This document shows, piece after piece, positions 16,981 to 26,078 of a stretch of 64,000 nucleotides of DNA (positions are counted from its first letter, which is position 1; each line of letters begins with the position of its first letter). The DNA is taken from NCBI GenBank assembly GCA_002083365.1, contig LVWS01000032.1, forward strand, positions 62,001-126,000, in the 5' to 3' direction. Origin of the DNA: Nitrospira sp. SG-bin1. Lineage in GTDB: Bacteria > Nitrospirota > Nitrospiria > Nitrospirales > Nitrospiraceae. The position numbers were made by a program, and so were the translations under genes. A model generated the notes under the pieces. It saw only the letters and a program-made list of their open reading frames with translations, did not search any database and was not told the DNA's origin.

Positions 16981-17919
16981 TTACGGCGTTTGCAGTTCGA
17001 GCGTCGGAGTAATCTCGACGGACTTTCCCAGCGCCTCCAATCCAAAATGCGGATTCTCGGTGATCTCGTGAACGCTTCGTCGTCCTTTGGGAGACTCGAA
17101 CGTAAAGTCGACCTGAAGAGTCTGCTTCGCCGACACCGATACGTTCTTTTCAAGCATCGTTCCGACACCGGGATGCCACGCCGTCAGGGTGTACTCGCCG
17201 GCGGGCACATCCGGCAAAGAAAACCGTCCCTCCGAATCGGTCACCATGTAATAGGGATTGTCCACGGCAACCCCCCAACTTTGCATGTAGGCATGAAATC
17301 CGCACTGCATGACGAAGATCCGGCGGTTCTTCGTCAGCTTGACGACTTCGATCATCGGCTGTCCGGCCAGGTGCTCGTGGCTCTCGGACCCGGCATCGCG
17401 CTGGTGCAGGGGATTCATGGGAAGGGGTGTATTGAATATCACACGGGGGCCCAGTTCCGACGTTTCGTAGGCCTGAATATCATGATACACGGGGTCCATG
17501 TTGACGACCCGCACCTCGGCTCGGTCTTTCACCACCGTCACGAAAGGTAAGAACCGGCAGTCACGCGCCTCGATGGTGGGTGGCACGAAGTTGAACGGCT
17601 TTCCCTTTGCCGCATCCTTCAGGAACACCACGGTGTCTTTGAGGCCTCGATCGGCCGAAAGACTGAACTCATCCAAAATTCTCCATCCCGTCCCGGTGGA
17701 AATTCTTCCGCAATAGACGGGATCGGGAAAGGTGATGAGGTTGAACCCTTTGGGAGCAGGCTTCCCTTCCGTCATCCTGACTGTGCCGGAAATCGTTCCA
17801 CCGTCCCTCACTTCGATTGCTTGATAAGACCAGGCCGGTGAAGCACAAGCCGCAATGAAGAGGACTGGAACGAGCACTGGCTTCACTGCCATCTTACCAA
17901 TGGAGATCGGTCTTTTCAT
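16981..17919 (-). CDS. Exported cupredoxin with carboxypeptidase-regulatory-like domain
   Basis: The protein is 312 aa from the ATG at 17919; the frame stays open to 18219, but that part overlaps the next gene and looks non-coding. Residues 1-31 are a signal peptide ending AWS. The plastocyanin-like part provides a type-1 copper set: H146 (in VYHDIQAY), C206, H209 and M212 (QCGFHAYM). Residues ~220-275 (VTDSEGRFSLPDVPAGEYTL) are a carboxypeptidase-regulatory-like beta-sandwich. It is a plausible electron carrier for the two giant copper oxidases on either side, or an outer-membrane-associated copper protein. This partnership is inferred from position only. Confidence 0.82.
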   Translation of the reverse strand: MKRPISIGKMAVKPVLVPVLFIAACASPAWSYQAIEVRDGGTISGTVRMTEGKPAPKGFNLITFPDPVYCGRISTGTGWRILDEFSLSADRGLKDTVVFLKDAAKGKPFNFVPPTIEARDCRFLPFVTVVKDRAEVRVVNMDPVYHDIQAYETSELGPRVIFNTPLPMNPLHQRDAGSESHEHLAGQPMIEVVKLTKNRRIFVMQCGFHAYMQSWGVAVDNPYYMVTDSEGRFSLPDVPAGEYTLTAWHPGVGTMLEKNVSVSAKQTLQVDFTFESPKGRRSVHEITENPHFGLEALGKSVEITPTLELQTP

Positions 17920-17950
17920 GACATCAATCGCCGCTCTGCCCGCTCTATAG

Positions 17951-17976
17951 AAAAGGGAGGAGCGTGGGCTCCCCCC
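17951..17976 (-). terminator. Terminator between the 1606-aa oxidase gene and the cupredoxin gene
   Basis: On the minus strand, GGGGGAGC-CCAC-GCTCCTCCC forms a GC-rich hairpin followed by TTTTC. It lies between the stop at 18017 and the start at 17919, and suggests that the two genes are at least partly uncoupled. Confidence 0.65.
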
Positions 17977-18016
17977 GTCTGTGCTTCGATAGCTACCGGT
18001 CGGGGAGGCACGTACG

Positions 18017-21000
18017 TTACGGTGTTGCGACCGGAACGATGTGCGCCGGTTCATCAACGGAAGCCCGCTCCGCTCGCGGCTCGGCACCGGAGAGCGGCCG
18101 TAACCGTTGGTCTCCCATCGGCAATACCCGCAGATAGCCCCACTGCCCCGATTGGGCGTACGGTAACCGCTGATTGCTCCAGACATAATCACCCGGCATA
18201 CGGAACGGCCCACCCGCACTCGGGAGGAACGCGTCCAGCGTCTCGGATCCGGAAAACTCCACCACGCTGATCATATCGGCCCCGCGCATGAACGGCTCAA
18301 TCGGCCACTCATGGTGTTCGACGCTGAACATGCCGTTCTGTTCGCTGCTCGCACCGAACACGTGGATCCGAACGGGATCTCCGGCGTGCGCCTCGATGAT
18401 CGGTGTCACCGGATCCTCCGGCTGACCCACGGCGCAGGGTTGGAACACCTTGCCGAGGGAGCAACCCTTCTCTTCGCGAAACTTATACGGCTCCGATCTA
18501 TAATTCACCGCCGTCAAGCCCGCCGTGTTCTGCACATAGGGCATGAAACTGGTCCCGATGATATTGTCCTCGTCCTGGAAGAAGAGGGCCACATCGCGAT
18601 AGTTCACCCGATTTTCATATCCTTGAATCGTCCGATCGACGATGACATCGGCGACCCAGCTGTTCTTCGTCGAAATATCCGCGCCGGTTTTCGGATCCCG
18701 GTACTGGGCGCCCTTCGGGCCGATCACCACCGCTCCGTAGAGCCCATTCCGTGGGTTGGTCATCACGTTGCCCCAGTCCCACACCAATGAGGCGGTCTCT
18801 CCTATGAACGGGTCCGCGTAATAGGTGTACGTGCGGCTCTCTCCCGGCGCGATGGTCTGGTCGCCGGGATTGTTCCCGACATTCGCGCCGAGCGAATCCT
18901 TGGGATCGAAGGTCAACCCGATGGCGGAAAACGACGCTCTGCTCTCCTTCATCCGATTGGTCAGCTTCACGTTGAGACAATCGCCGACATTGGCCCGCAA
19001 GGTCAGCGGCATCGGCTGCATGCCTCCGGCAACCTTCATGACATCGTCTTCCAAGGCATAAATTTTCGCGTTCGGATTGACCATTTGGATCGTCCGTTCG
19101 AAATCGACCTCGATGGCCTCGGGCGCCTTCGAGTTCAGCTTCATCGAGGGATGATCCAGCGCCACGACGTTGAACTGCTTCACCGGCGCTTCCGACGGAC
19201 AGACCGGCAGCGGCTTGGGAATTTCATTGCGGCGGCTGTACCCGGCCGGCAGTTTCTGCAAGTCCGGCACCTCCTGGTCCAACACGCGCATGATGCCCCA
19301 GGCGCCTTCCGAGAATTTGGACATGCGACCGTTGAAGTGGATGTAATCTCCAGGCTGGAGCCTTGGTCCGCCCGCTTTCGGCACCACCAGATCGTACCGT
19401 TCGGCAATGCCGATATGGATGGAATTCTTCCGGTTCGCATCGCCCGCATAGCGTTCGGTCAGATAGGTATGGCCTGAAACGGTCCAGACCATCGTCTCGT
19501 TCGCCATGGTTTGCAACAACCGGAACACGACCGTATCACCCAAGTAAGCACGCAGCATCGGCGTATAGGGATCGCCATGTGTTGCGCTGCTGAACAACTT
19601 GGACGAATCGGGATTGACGGCCAAACGACTCGCGATGGGCTCGGCCTTGAAATTCAACCCGCCGCCCGTCGTGTGCGTGCCGCCGTTGAGGAAGGGCATG
19701 GGCGTCATGGGAATATGTTCCGGCATGGGGAAGGACACCGTTTTCCCGGCCTCCAGCGCCACTTCGATCGGCTGTCCCGGCGGATTCCCCGCCGTGACGA
19801 TGTTTACCGTATGCGGCACCGTGTCATTGAGCTGCACCATCAATTCACGGAAGCTGCCGTTCACGCCGTGCCCGACCGGCTCGGTCGTATGGATATCGGC
19901 GATCGGTCCGCTCCGGATCTGCTTTCCGGTCTTGGGGTCATGATAGGTCGAACCGACCGGTTCGATGATGATCGTGCCGAACCCTCCGTGGGGCCAGGTG
20001 ACGCGTCCCAATGCATGGTCGTGCCAGAAGACCGTCCCGACGTCGGAATCCACCCAGAACCGTTGCCGGACGAATTCCACCGTGACGATGTCGTTCACCG
20101 GATGAGGGTGTTTCAGCGGACGATAGAGCGTGATCTGATTGCCTTGGATCGATTTGACCCGGCCCACCTCGTTACCCTCAATGTTGTCCGCGCCGATCAG
20201 AATTTCCACGTTGGGATGGTACTGGGCCGCGTTCTTCACCATGATGACCCGGTCCCCCTTCTTAGCCGGCTTGGTGAACAGGGTGTTCATCGGCACAGGC
20301 AGGCCTTTCTTCACTTTCTTCTCCAGCATGGTGAACGGACGCACCGATTGCTCGTACGAAAAGCCGGTGATGACCCCGTCGGACGCTTGATTTTCAAACT
20401 GCAGGAAGTGCCAATGCGTATTGATCTTCGAGGCCTGGAAGTTGATATGGTCGTCGTCCAGCCACTCGCTCGTCAGCATCCAGTCGACACAATCATAAAT
20501 ATTGGCACGCACGACCAGCGGATACTTCACGTCGCTCTTGCGGACCTGCGCTTCCTCCTCGTGCAAGACATAGATCAGCCCGTCACGGTCGACGACGGCC
20601 GGCGTCTCGCCCTGCTTGTCGGACAAGGTCATCGGCGTCTGAATGAAATGCACGTTGTATTTCTTGGAGCCGGCATGCTCCGGGCACATGCTCCAGCGCC
20701 CGTTTTCTCCCGGTTTTGCCGGATATGAACTGGGCAACCCGTCGTCGTCGAGATGGATCATATCCAACCAGGGAGCAGGATTGTGATTCTGCGAGAAGGG
20801 CACGCGACGGCCGAAATGGGGCTTCAAATGCGGCCACGCAACCTTGCCGGTGGCCGTCTCGAAGACGATCGGCAGCCGTTGTCCCGGATGCGCCGATTGA
20901 TATCGCGGGTTCGGCACGGTGTTTTCCGGTTCCGTCATCGCGCGGGTTCCTTGCCAGGCCCAATTCAACACGCTCGCGTCGTACGAGCGCGTCTGTCCCT

Positions 21001-22837
21001 GCTCGTCCTCTTGATGACCCGGCTTGCCTTGCGGCGGCAGTTGCATCTGGACCCAATCCTTGATCGTGACGACCGCCGGGGCCGCATTCCAGTCGGTCTT
21101 GCCCTTCTCGACGATGCGGAACTGCTTCCCGAACCAATCCACCGTCTTGCCGATCAGCTGATCGGAGGGCACGCCGGTCTTGATGCGGCCCGCTCGGTCC
21201 GGCAGCTCGCGAAGATCCGGCATCACGTCATTGTGATGCTCCCCCTGCTGCAGCGTGTTGTAGACGCGCCAATACCCCCACATGCCCGCGATGTAATGGT
21301 GAGCGACATGGCAATGGAAGAGGAAGTCCCCGGCCACTTGCTGGCAGAGGCCTGATCCACATTCGGTTTCCAAGTCCACGGTCTCGGACGGTCCGATGAC
21401 TTCCACGTCCACTCGATCCGTCTTCGTGCGAATCACAGGATATTTGACCGGCCCGTTCGTGGCCGCGTGCCACAGGGGCATGTCGTCGATGGCGCGCGGA
21501 CTCCGCGGCCACCGAATCGACCCGCCGTGCGGATGGTGCGAGTGAAACACTTCCGACCCTCCATGCACGAGTCGAAACTTCGCCGGATCGCCCAAATAGC
21601 TGCGCGGGATCGTCGTGGCCGGATCGCCGAAGGTATAGGCGCTGTAGGCCATGGATTCGTCTTCGAAACCGAAGTACTCATGCTGCGTCTGCATGTTGTC
21701 GACGCCGAACGGTTCGCTCCGGTAATTCAGCGCCCGCGCCACCGGCCGGTAGACGTCGGTCAAGGGATCACGCTGAGGAATGAAGTCGCCTTTCTTGTTC
21801 AACGGCCGGAACGCCTCGTCCCCGACCTCATGATAGATCACCACGAATTCCCGGAAGTCGGGCCCGGCTCCATTCTTGATGATGGCCTGCCAGCCACTGG
21901 TCATCGGCGTGGGCTCGCCGGTGCCCAAGGGGTCGAGATACTGTGACCCCTTCGGCTCGACGATGAAGGCGCCGAACAGACCCATCACCGTCAGCTCACG
22001 GTCGTTGCTGTAGGAATGAAACTGCCGGCCGCCCTCTTGCTGGGTCGGCGGAATGTACCACTCCAACTCCACGGCCTTCCCTTGGGCCGCAATGCTGTCG
22101 GGATTCGTCGTCGTCGCCGGCTGTCCCGTGGAGGCGACGATCATGCTGGACCCGTGAATGTTGAGACTGACCTCTTCGCCGCCCTCCAATTGATTGCGAA
22201 GCGTCAGCTTGACGCAATCGCCTTGATTGCCTCGGATGACCAGCGGCTGAATCCACTGGTTTTGCAACCCGTTCTTGACGGCTCCGGGATCATACCCCTC
22301 CTTGTCGCGGGCGGCCCGATTGACGGATTCCTCTTCACGCACTTTTTCAACGTTTTCCGTCAGGACGTACATGTACCCGGGATAGAAGTCGAGCCACATA
22401 TTGAGCGAGATCTCGACGTTGATCGCAGAGATGTCGTACGCCCGGACGGGCGCCGATGCCGGACAGCGCGCCCCCGATTTCGACACCGGTTCCACACCTG
22501 GATTCGACATGAGCAGCGCATCCTGATTCCCCGCCCCATACTGATGCATCATCGTCACATTGTTGTAGTGCCCCCCGGTGCGTTGAGCCGCCGCATCCTG
22601 CTCCATTTGCCGCATGATACGCCGATGCTGCCGCTCGACCATGGCGGTACGATCAGCTTGGCCCTCCATCACATTTTCGATGATCGTCTGTCCCTTCAGC
22701 TGTTCGGCCCAACCCGGCAGTTGGTGGTCCGTCGCCACATGCGCTGAAGTCTCGGCCAGCACGGCCGGCGGTAAAACACACAGTGCGATCCCGGCAAGTC
22801 CGCTTACGAGTCGGGTGAATGGACAATGATCAAACAT
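18017..22837 (-). CDS. Giant multi-cupredoxin multicopper-oxidase-like protein (1606 aa)
   Basis: This is a paralogue of the 1581-aa protein over its whole length. The start ATG follows AAGGAGAT, and residues 1-28 are a signal peptide ending VLA. Copper-ligand sets visible are H432-SHHPH-G438 (L3), H508-C-H510 with the following HHYIAGM (L4), H808-W-H810 (L1) and H939-D-H941 (L2). The first-domain HSH of the paralogue is HSY here (H274-S-Y276), and the later HTWHVTGH is reduced to VWTVSGH, so this copy keeps exactly one full set. The order is again L3/L4 before L1/L2. It is probably periplasmic or surface-associated. A DPVTG-type loop recurs in several domains. The substrate is not deducible. 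Confidence 0.88.
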   Translation of the reverse strand: MFDHCPFTRLVSGLAGIALCVLPPAVLAETSAHVATDHQLPGWAEQLKGQTIIENVMEGQADRTAMVERQHRRIMRQMEQDAAAQRTGGHYNNVTMMHQYGAGNQDALLMSNPGVEPVSKSGARCPASAPVRAYDISAINVEISLNMWLDFYPGYMYVLTENVEKVREEESVNRAARDKEGYDPGAVKNGLQNQWIQPLVIRGNQGDCVKLTLRNQLEGGEEVSLNIHGSSMIVASTGQPATTTNPDSIAAQGKAVELEWYIPPTQQEGGRQFHSYSNDRELTVMGLFGAFIVEPKGSQYLDPLGTGEPTPMTSGWQAIIKNGAGPDFREFVVIYHEVGDEAFRPLNKKGDFIPQRDPLTDVYRPVARALNYRSEPFGVDNMQTQHEYFGFEDESMAYSAYTFGDPATTIPRSYLGDPAKFRLVHGGSEVFHSHHPHGGSIRWPRSPRAIDDMPLWHAATNGPVKYPVIRTKTDRVDVEVIGPSETVDLETECGSGLCQQVAGDFLFHCHVAHHYIAGMWGYWRVYNTLQQGEHHNDVMPDLRELPDRAGRIKTGVPSDQLIGKTVDWFGKQFRIVEKGKTDWNAAPAVVTIKDWVQMQLPPQGKPGHQEDEQGQTRSYDASVLNWAWQGTRAMTEPENTVPNPRYQSAHPGQRLPIVFETATGKVAWPHLKPHFGRRVPFSQNHNPAPWLDMIHLDDDGLPSSYPAKPGENGRWSMCPEHAGSKKYNVHFIQTPMTLSDKQGETPAVVDRDGLIYVLHEEEAQVRKSDVKYPLVVRANIYDCVDWMLTSEWLDDDHINFQASKINTHWHFLQFENQASDGVITGFSYEQSVRPFTMLEKKVKKGLPVPMNTLFTKPAKKGDRVIMVKNAAQYHPNVEILIGADNIEGNEVGRVKSIQGNQITLYRPLKHPHPVNDIVTVEFVRQRFWVDSDVGTVFWHDHALGRVTWPHGGFGTIIIEPVGSTYHDPKTGKQIRSGPIADIHTTEPVGHGVNGSFRELMVQLNDTVPHTVNIVTAGNPPGQPIEVALEAGKTVSFPMPEHIPMTPMPFLNGGTHTTGGGLNFKAEPIASRLAVNPDSSKLFSSATHGDPYTPMLRAYLGDTVVFRLLQTMANETMVWTVSGHTYLTERYAGDANRKNSIHIGIAERYDLVVPKAGGPRLQPGDYIHFNGRMSKFSEGAWGIMRVLDQEVPDLQKLPAGYSRRNEIPKPLPVCPSEAPVKQFNVVALDHPSMKLNSKAPEAIEVDFERTIQMVNPNAKIYALEDDVMKVAGGMQPMPLTLRANVGDCLNVKLTNRMKESRASFSAIGLTFDPKDSLGANVGNNPGDQTIAPGESRTYTYYADPFIGETASLVWDWGNVMTNPRNGLYGAVVIGPKGAQYRDPKTGADISTKNSWVADVIVDRTIQGYENRVNYRDVALFFQDEDNIIGTSFMPYVQNTAGLTAVNYRSEPYKFREEKGCSLGKVFQPCAVGQPEDPVTPIIEAHAGDPVRIHVFGASSEQNGMFSVEHHEWPIEPFMRGADMISVVEFSGSETLDAFLPSAGGPFRMPGDYVWSNQRLPYAQSGQWGYLRVLPMGDQRLRPLSGAEPRAERASVDEPAHIVPVATP

Positions 22838-22955
22838 GGACCGATCTCCTTGTTATAAATGTCAACGCCAGTGAACGACGAAGGCGATGGAGCCGGCCCT
22901 CTCAACCGCTCTCAATTCGAAGGTAGAAGGGCAAAATACAAAACCGATCCAGGCT

Positions 22956-23816
22956 CTACCTGCTCTCCTGAGGCGGCATGGCCATATCCACCACCTTATT
23001 TTCGTTGTCCACCATCAGAATGACCGAGTCGCCGCTCCGGAGTTTGGAAGTTCTCTCGATCATGACGTCACGTACCTCGAAGGACCGCTCTCCATCTCCC
23101 GTTTTCAGCGTAATGCGGTCGGCACGCAGCGGCTCGCCCACTGTCCCGTCGACCTGCCGGTTGGCGCCTTTGATGGGCGACTTGTCTTCCGGGTTCCGGT
23201 GCGCCTCCTTCGCCGCACTCACGCTGGCGAACGTGGCATCGGCCACGTGGTTCGTTTCATCGATCAGGAAGATCGCCGGCGTTCCGACCGGGATGGACGC
23301 GAGTTTGCTGCGGACTTGGGAGCGAACGTTGAACGACTGTTCCTTGCCGTCCGCTCCTTTGATGACCACCCGATCATGCCCGATCGGCATGTTGCTCGCG
23401 ATCGCGCCCCGTAGAACCTTGTGATGGCCGGACGGGTATTCCAACGGGTGATAATCGACGATGAGATTTTGTTCGTTGACGACGATAACCAGGTCATCAC
23501 CGGGTTTGATGGCGGGAAAGTTTTTCTGCTGCGCCTGTTTCAGAGGGAGAAACCGCGGCTGGACTTCACCGATATCGACTTTGATTTGGTCGGAGGTGAC
23601 GGCTTCAACTTTGCCGAGGACCGTTCGGTTGCCCTGCAAGAGCTGATGTTCGTTCTGATGATCTTTTGTCGCGACTTGCGCCGGCAATAGGCTTTGAGCC
23701 GGCTGCGCCTCCATCGCTTCGTGAAGATCGCCAATGTTGCGGGCTGGCGCGCTCGCCGATCCAAGCAACACCAGGGACAGCGTTGCGAGAATGATTGATG
23801 CGGTTCTCTCCTCCAT
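22956..23816 (-). CDS. Exported hypothetical protein with repeated beta-barrel-like segments
   Basis: The 286-aa protein has a signal peptide (residues 1-25, cleaved after ASAPA). Three segments of about 75 residues share the pattern of a charged strand, K-x-G/L-K-x-GD-x-V/L-x-L-x-V-D-N/E-x-N-x-V-D, for example IKPGDDLVIVVNEQNLIVDY and LRSGDSVILMVDNENKVVDM. These look like tandem OB or SH3-like barrels. No family is recognised. It lies 118 nt upstream of the 1606-aa oxidase on the same strand, so it may be co-transcribed with it and serve in its export or metal loading. Confidence 0.7.
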   Translation of the reverse strand: MEERTASIILATLSLVLLGSASAPARNIGDLHEAMEAQPAQSLLPAQVATKDHQNEHQLLQGNRTVLGKVEAVTSDQIKVDIGEVQPRFLPLKQAQQKNFPAIKPGDDLVIVVNEQNLIVDYHPLEYPSGHHKVLRGAIASNMPIGHDRVVIKGADGKEQSFNVRSQVRSKLASIPVGTPAIFLIDETNHVADATFASVSAAKEAHRNPEDKSPIKGANRQVDGTVGEPLRADRITLKTGDGERSFEVRDVMIERTSKLRSGDSVILMVDNENKVVDMAMPPQESR

Positions 23817-24139
23817 GATGGTCCTTTTCGTGGGGTTTCAGCACCCGGCAATTGTGTCGACTGCTTTCGATCAGCCGTCCCATCCACCATCCCGCTCGGA
23901 TCAGGCGATAATGGTTTGGACGCTCAGTTCTTTACTGACCGACGCTCACATGTCCTTGCCATAATCCATCGTGGCCGGATGGCGAACCACTGGGGGAAAC
24001 TCTAGGTGTTTCAGAACCGCAGAAACGTGGAGTGAGCTGATATTGACGCAGGAAGTCAGGGATAGAACTCTGTCCTCATAGGACGATTCCGAGAGGATAC
24101 GTTTCTTGTGGGCAAAAAGAAAAAGCAGAATGTCTGTGG
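23817..24139. other. Spacer between the exported-protein gene and IS remnant
   Basis: No gene is evident. The first 100 bases should contain the promoter of the minus-strand exported-protein gene. The rest is unremarkable and leads into the IS3 remnant. Confidence 0.4.
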
Positions 24140-24168
24140 CTAGAAGAACGCCAGGCTGGCGTAGGTGT
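24139..24168. repeat. 30-bp exact repeat, copy at the IS3 remnant
   Basis: These 30 bases are identical to 34378-34407, the last codons and stop of the MEMO-family gene. The match ends sharply at both sides. Here they form the false C-terminus of the transposase remnant. Confidence 0.9.
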
Positions 24169-24354
24169 TCTCTTCCTCCAGTTGCCGGAGGCGGCGGAGT
24201 TCACTCACCCCGAGATACGCATACTTCTTTTTCCAAGCGTAGAAAGTTTGCTCGGCGATTCCGAGCTGCTAACAGACATCCCCAATCGGGATGCCAGACT
24301 CGGCCTGCCGGAGGGCATAGACATCTGCTCTTCCGAAAACTTCGACCGCTTCAT
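24140..24354 (-). pseudogene. Broken IS3-family OrfA transposase remnant
   Basis: On the minus strand, an ATG at 24354 opens MKRSKFSEEQ, which then needs a one-base shift to continue YALRQAESGIPIGDVC. It then meets an in-frame TAG and continues QLGIAEQTFYAWKKKY and LGVSELRRLRQLEEEN. This is the helix-turn-helix and leucine-zipper start of IS3-type OrfA. After EEEN the sequence switches abruptly to TYASLAFF and stop, identical at DNA level to the 3' end of the MEMO-family gene at 34380. One frameshift, one nonsense codon, truncation and a chimeric end show it is dead. No OrfB or inverted repeats are visible. Confidence 0.85.
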
Positions 24355-24533
24355 CGATCCGCTCCTTTCGTCGAGGACCGTCGAAGCTGCCAGTCTACTC
24401 TACGTTGTAAGGTGTCGTCGTTTTCGGGAGAGACGTCCGCCCGCGTCCGTCCATCGAGGTAGGGCGAGCGTCTCACTGCCGTAGAACACTATGCGGGAGC
24501 GAGCTGCGGCGCAAGCGCTGGTTCGACGCCACC

Positions 24534-26075
24534 TCACCTCTTCACCACATCGGCCAGAGTCTTCTTGAAGAAGGCTATCGATGGAGAAAAGAAGTACTCA
24601 CCTCCCGTAGGAATGACGAAAGTTGCCGAGATTGAGATTTTCTCCACTTCCTTTCCAATTGGCAGGTTGAAGACGCGACCGCTGCCCTGAGCCAGGATTG
24701 GATCATGCCCAGCCTTGTCTCGCGGCGTGTCTGGCTTGTTAACCCATTCCCTCATGAGAAATTCAAACTGATCCACAAGCGAACTCTGATATGCGACGAA
24801 GATAAGTCCCTTGTCGGCGTCCTTGGCCGCGTAGGTGATCCCCCGGCGCAGAAGCGACCGTGGAAGGGTTCGTTCTGCGAAACCCATTTCAGTCGTTTGA
24901 TCGCGAGGGTTCACCTTCCGAATGTGTGCCGCGAGCGGACACAAGAGGCCATCTGGGTCCGCCATGTTCGGGGCAGTATCTCCGGGCAATGCCGGCGTCG
25001 GCTTGCTGTCATAGGCGAAATAGTTCTGTCCATCTCCGGTAATCCCGATATCTTTGTCGGGACTGCGAACGAGGGGAGTGCCGGAAGGCCAGCGGCCGAC
25101 GAGAAGGGCCGCGAAGCGATCCTTGTCAGGCGCGAGTTTTGGGTACTTCTTGGCCAGCGCCTTGGCCGTGTCCTTCACGAAGCGCCAGAACGCGTCGGGA
25201 TTCTGACGCAGGCGGCGATAGACCATCAGCGACCCGTCCTCGGCCCAAGCCGGTCCTTTGGGCTGATTCGCCAAATCATAGGTCCGCGGGTCATCGGCCT
25301 TTTGCCGCCCATAACCGAAGATGAAGTAGCCAGGCCAGACCAGGCGACTGCCAGGTTCGGCGAAATCCGCCCTAAGGGTGTCGAACGTCTTATCCTTCGG
25401 GAATGTCCGCGGAGACACGAAATCGTAGGGCACCTTGTTCCAACGCCCGCGGATAGCGGGCTGCGAGATGCCATCCTTGAAACCAAAGTGTTCGTGTCCA
25501 GGTTTGGGGGCCGCGTTCACGTCACCTCTATCCTCGTGCACTATGCTCATCCCCTGTGAGCTGATCTCCTTTATCAGCTTCTTGGCTTCATCGATCAGCC
25601 ATGCTAGGTCGTCGTTAGCTATGATGAAGACACCATCGACGGGATGAGAGGGGCCTCCGACGACCCATCCGGCGGTATGTCCGGGCTTCGCCTTCGCGCT
25701 GGGATCGCCGATATAGCCTGAGCGCTCGGCCATCCCCAGCTTAAAAGCGTCATCGGCGAATTCATCGACCTCCGCCTTACTTATCAGCTTGCGAAGTCCC
25801 GTAGCGCTCAGCGCGACGTTCAGGAATAAGTAGTGCACCGAATCGGGCTCGCGGCCGAGCCGCTTGCGGTCATTCTTCCATTTTTCATGGGCCGTGAGGA
25901 CCACCGCCGCCGTTGAGAGGCGTGCGTGCATTTTTTTGAGGCAACTCCTGGCAGCGGAAGCGTCCGTGATGGTGAAAAATAAGAAGTGCTGATGGTTTTT
26001 CAGGAAGCCGGGGACTATGTTGCCCTGGATCTCGTCTAGCGCAAGAAGCGGCTCATCCTTTGGCGGTGTAGACAT
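24534..26075 (-). CDS. Dye-decolorizing (DyP-type) haem peroxidase
   Basis: This 513-aa protein uses H2O2 to oxidise aromatic or metal substrates through a b-type haem. The family motif GFKDG lies at 198-202 with catalytic Asp201, and the proximal haem ligand is probably H384 in LAAHIRKVNPRD. The length and insertions fit the larger class. No signal or Tat peptide is present, and the start MSTPPKDEPLL is cytoplasmic in character. No encapsulin gene is nearby. It starts 3 nt after the subtilase stop, so the two are almost certainly co-translated. Co-expression with a protease is unusual for DyP enzymes. Confidence 0.92.
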   Translation of the reverse strand: MSTPPKDEPLLALDEIQGNIVPGFLKNHQHFLFFTITDASAARSCLKKMHARLSTAAVVLTAHEKWKNDRKRLGREPDSVHYLFLNVALSATGLRKLISKAEVDEFADDAFKLGMAERSGYIGDPSAKAKPGHTAGWVVGGPSHPVDGVFIIANDDLAWLIDEAKKLIKEISSQGMSIVHEDRGDVNAAPKPGHEHFGFKDGISQPAIRGRWNKVPYDFVSPRTFPKDKTFDTLRADFAEPGSRLVWPGYFIFGYGRQKADDPRTYDLANQPKGPAWAEDGSLMVYRRLRQNPDAFWRFVKDTAKALAKKYPKLAPDKDRFAALLVGRWPSGTPLVRSPDKDIGITGDGQNYFAYDSKPTPALPGDTAPNMADPDGLLCPLAAHIRKVNPRDQTTEMGFAERTLPRSLLRRGITYAAKDADKGLIFVAYQSSLVDQFEFLMREWVNKPDTPRDKAGHDPILAQGSGRVFNLPIGKEVEKISISATFVIPTGGEYFFSPSIAFFKKTLADVVKR

Positions 26076-26078
26076 ATA

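Noticed and set aside
19511..20728. A 405-codon plus-strand frame antisense to the 1606-aa oxidase
   Set aside because: Same composition artefact; the real gene is on the other strand.
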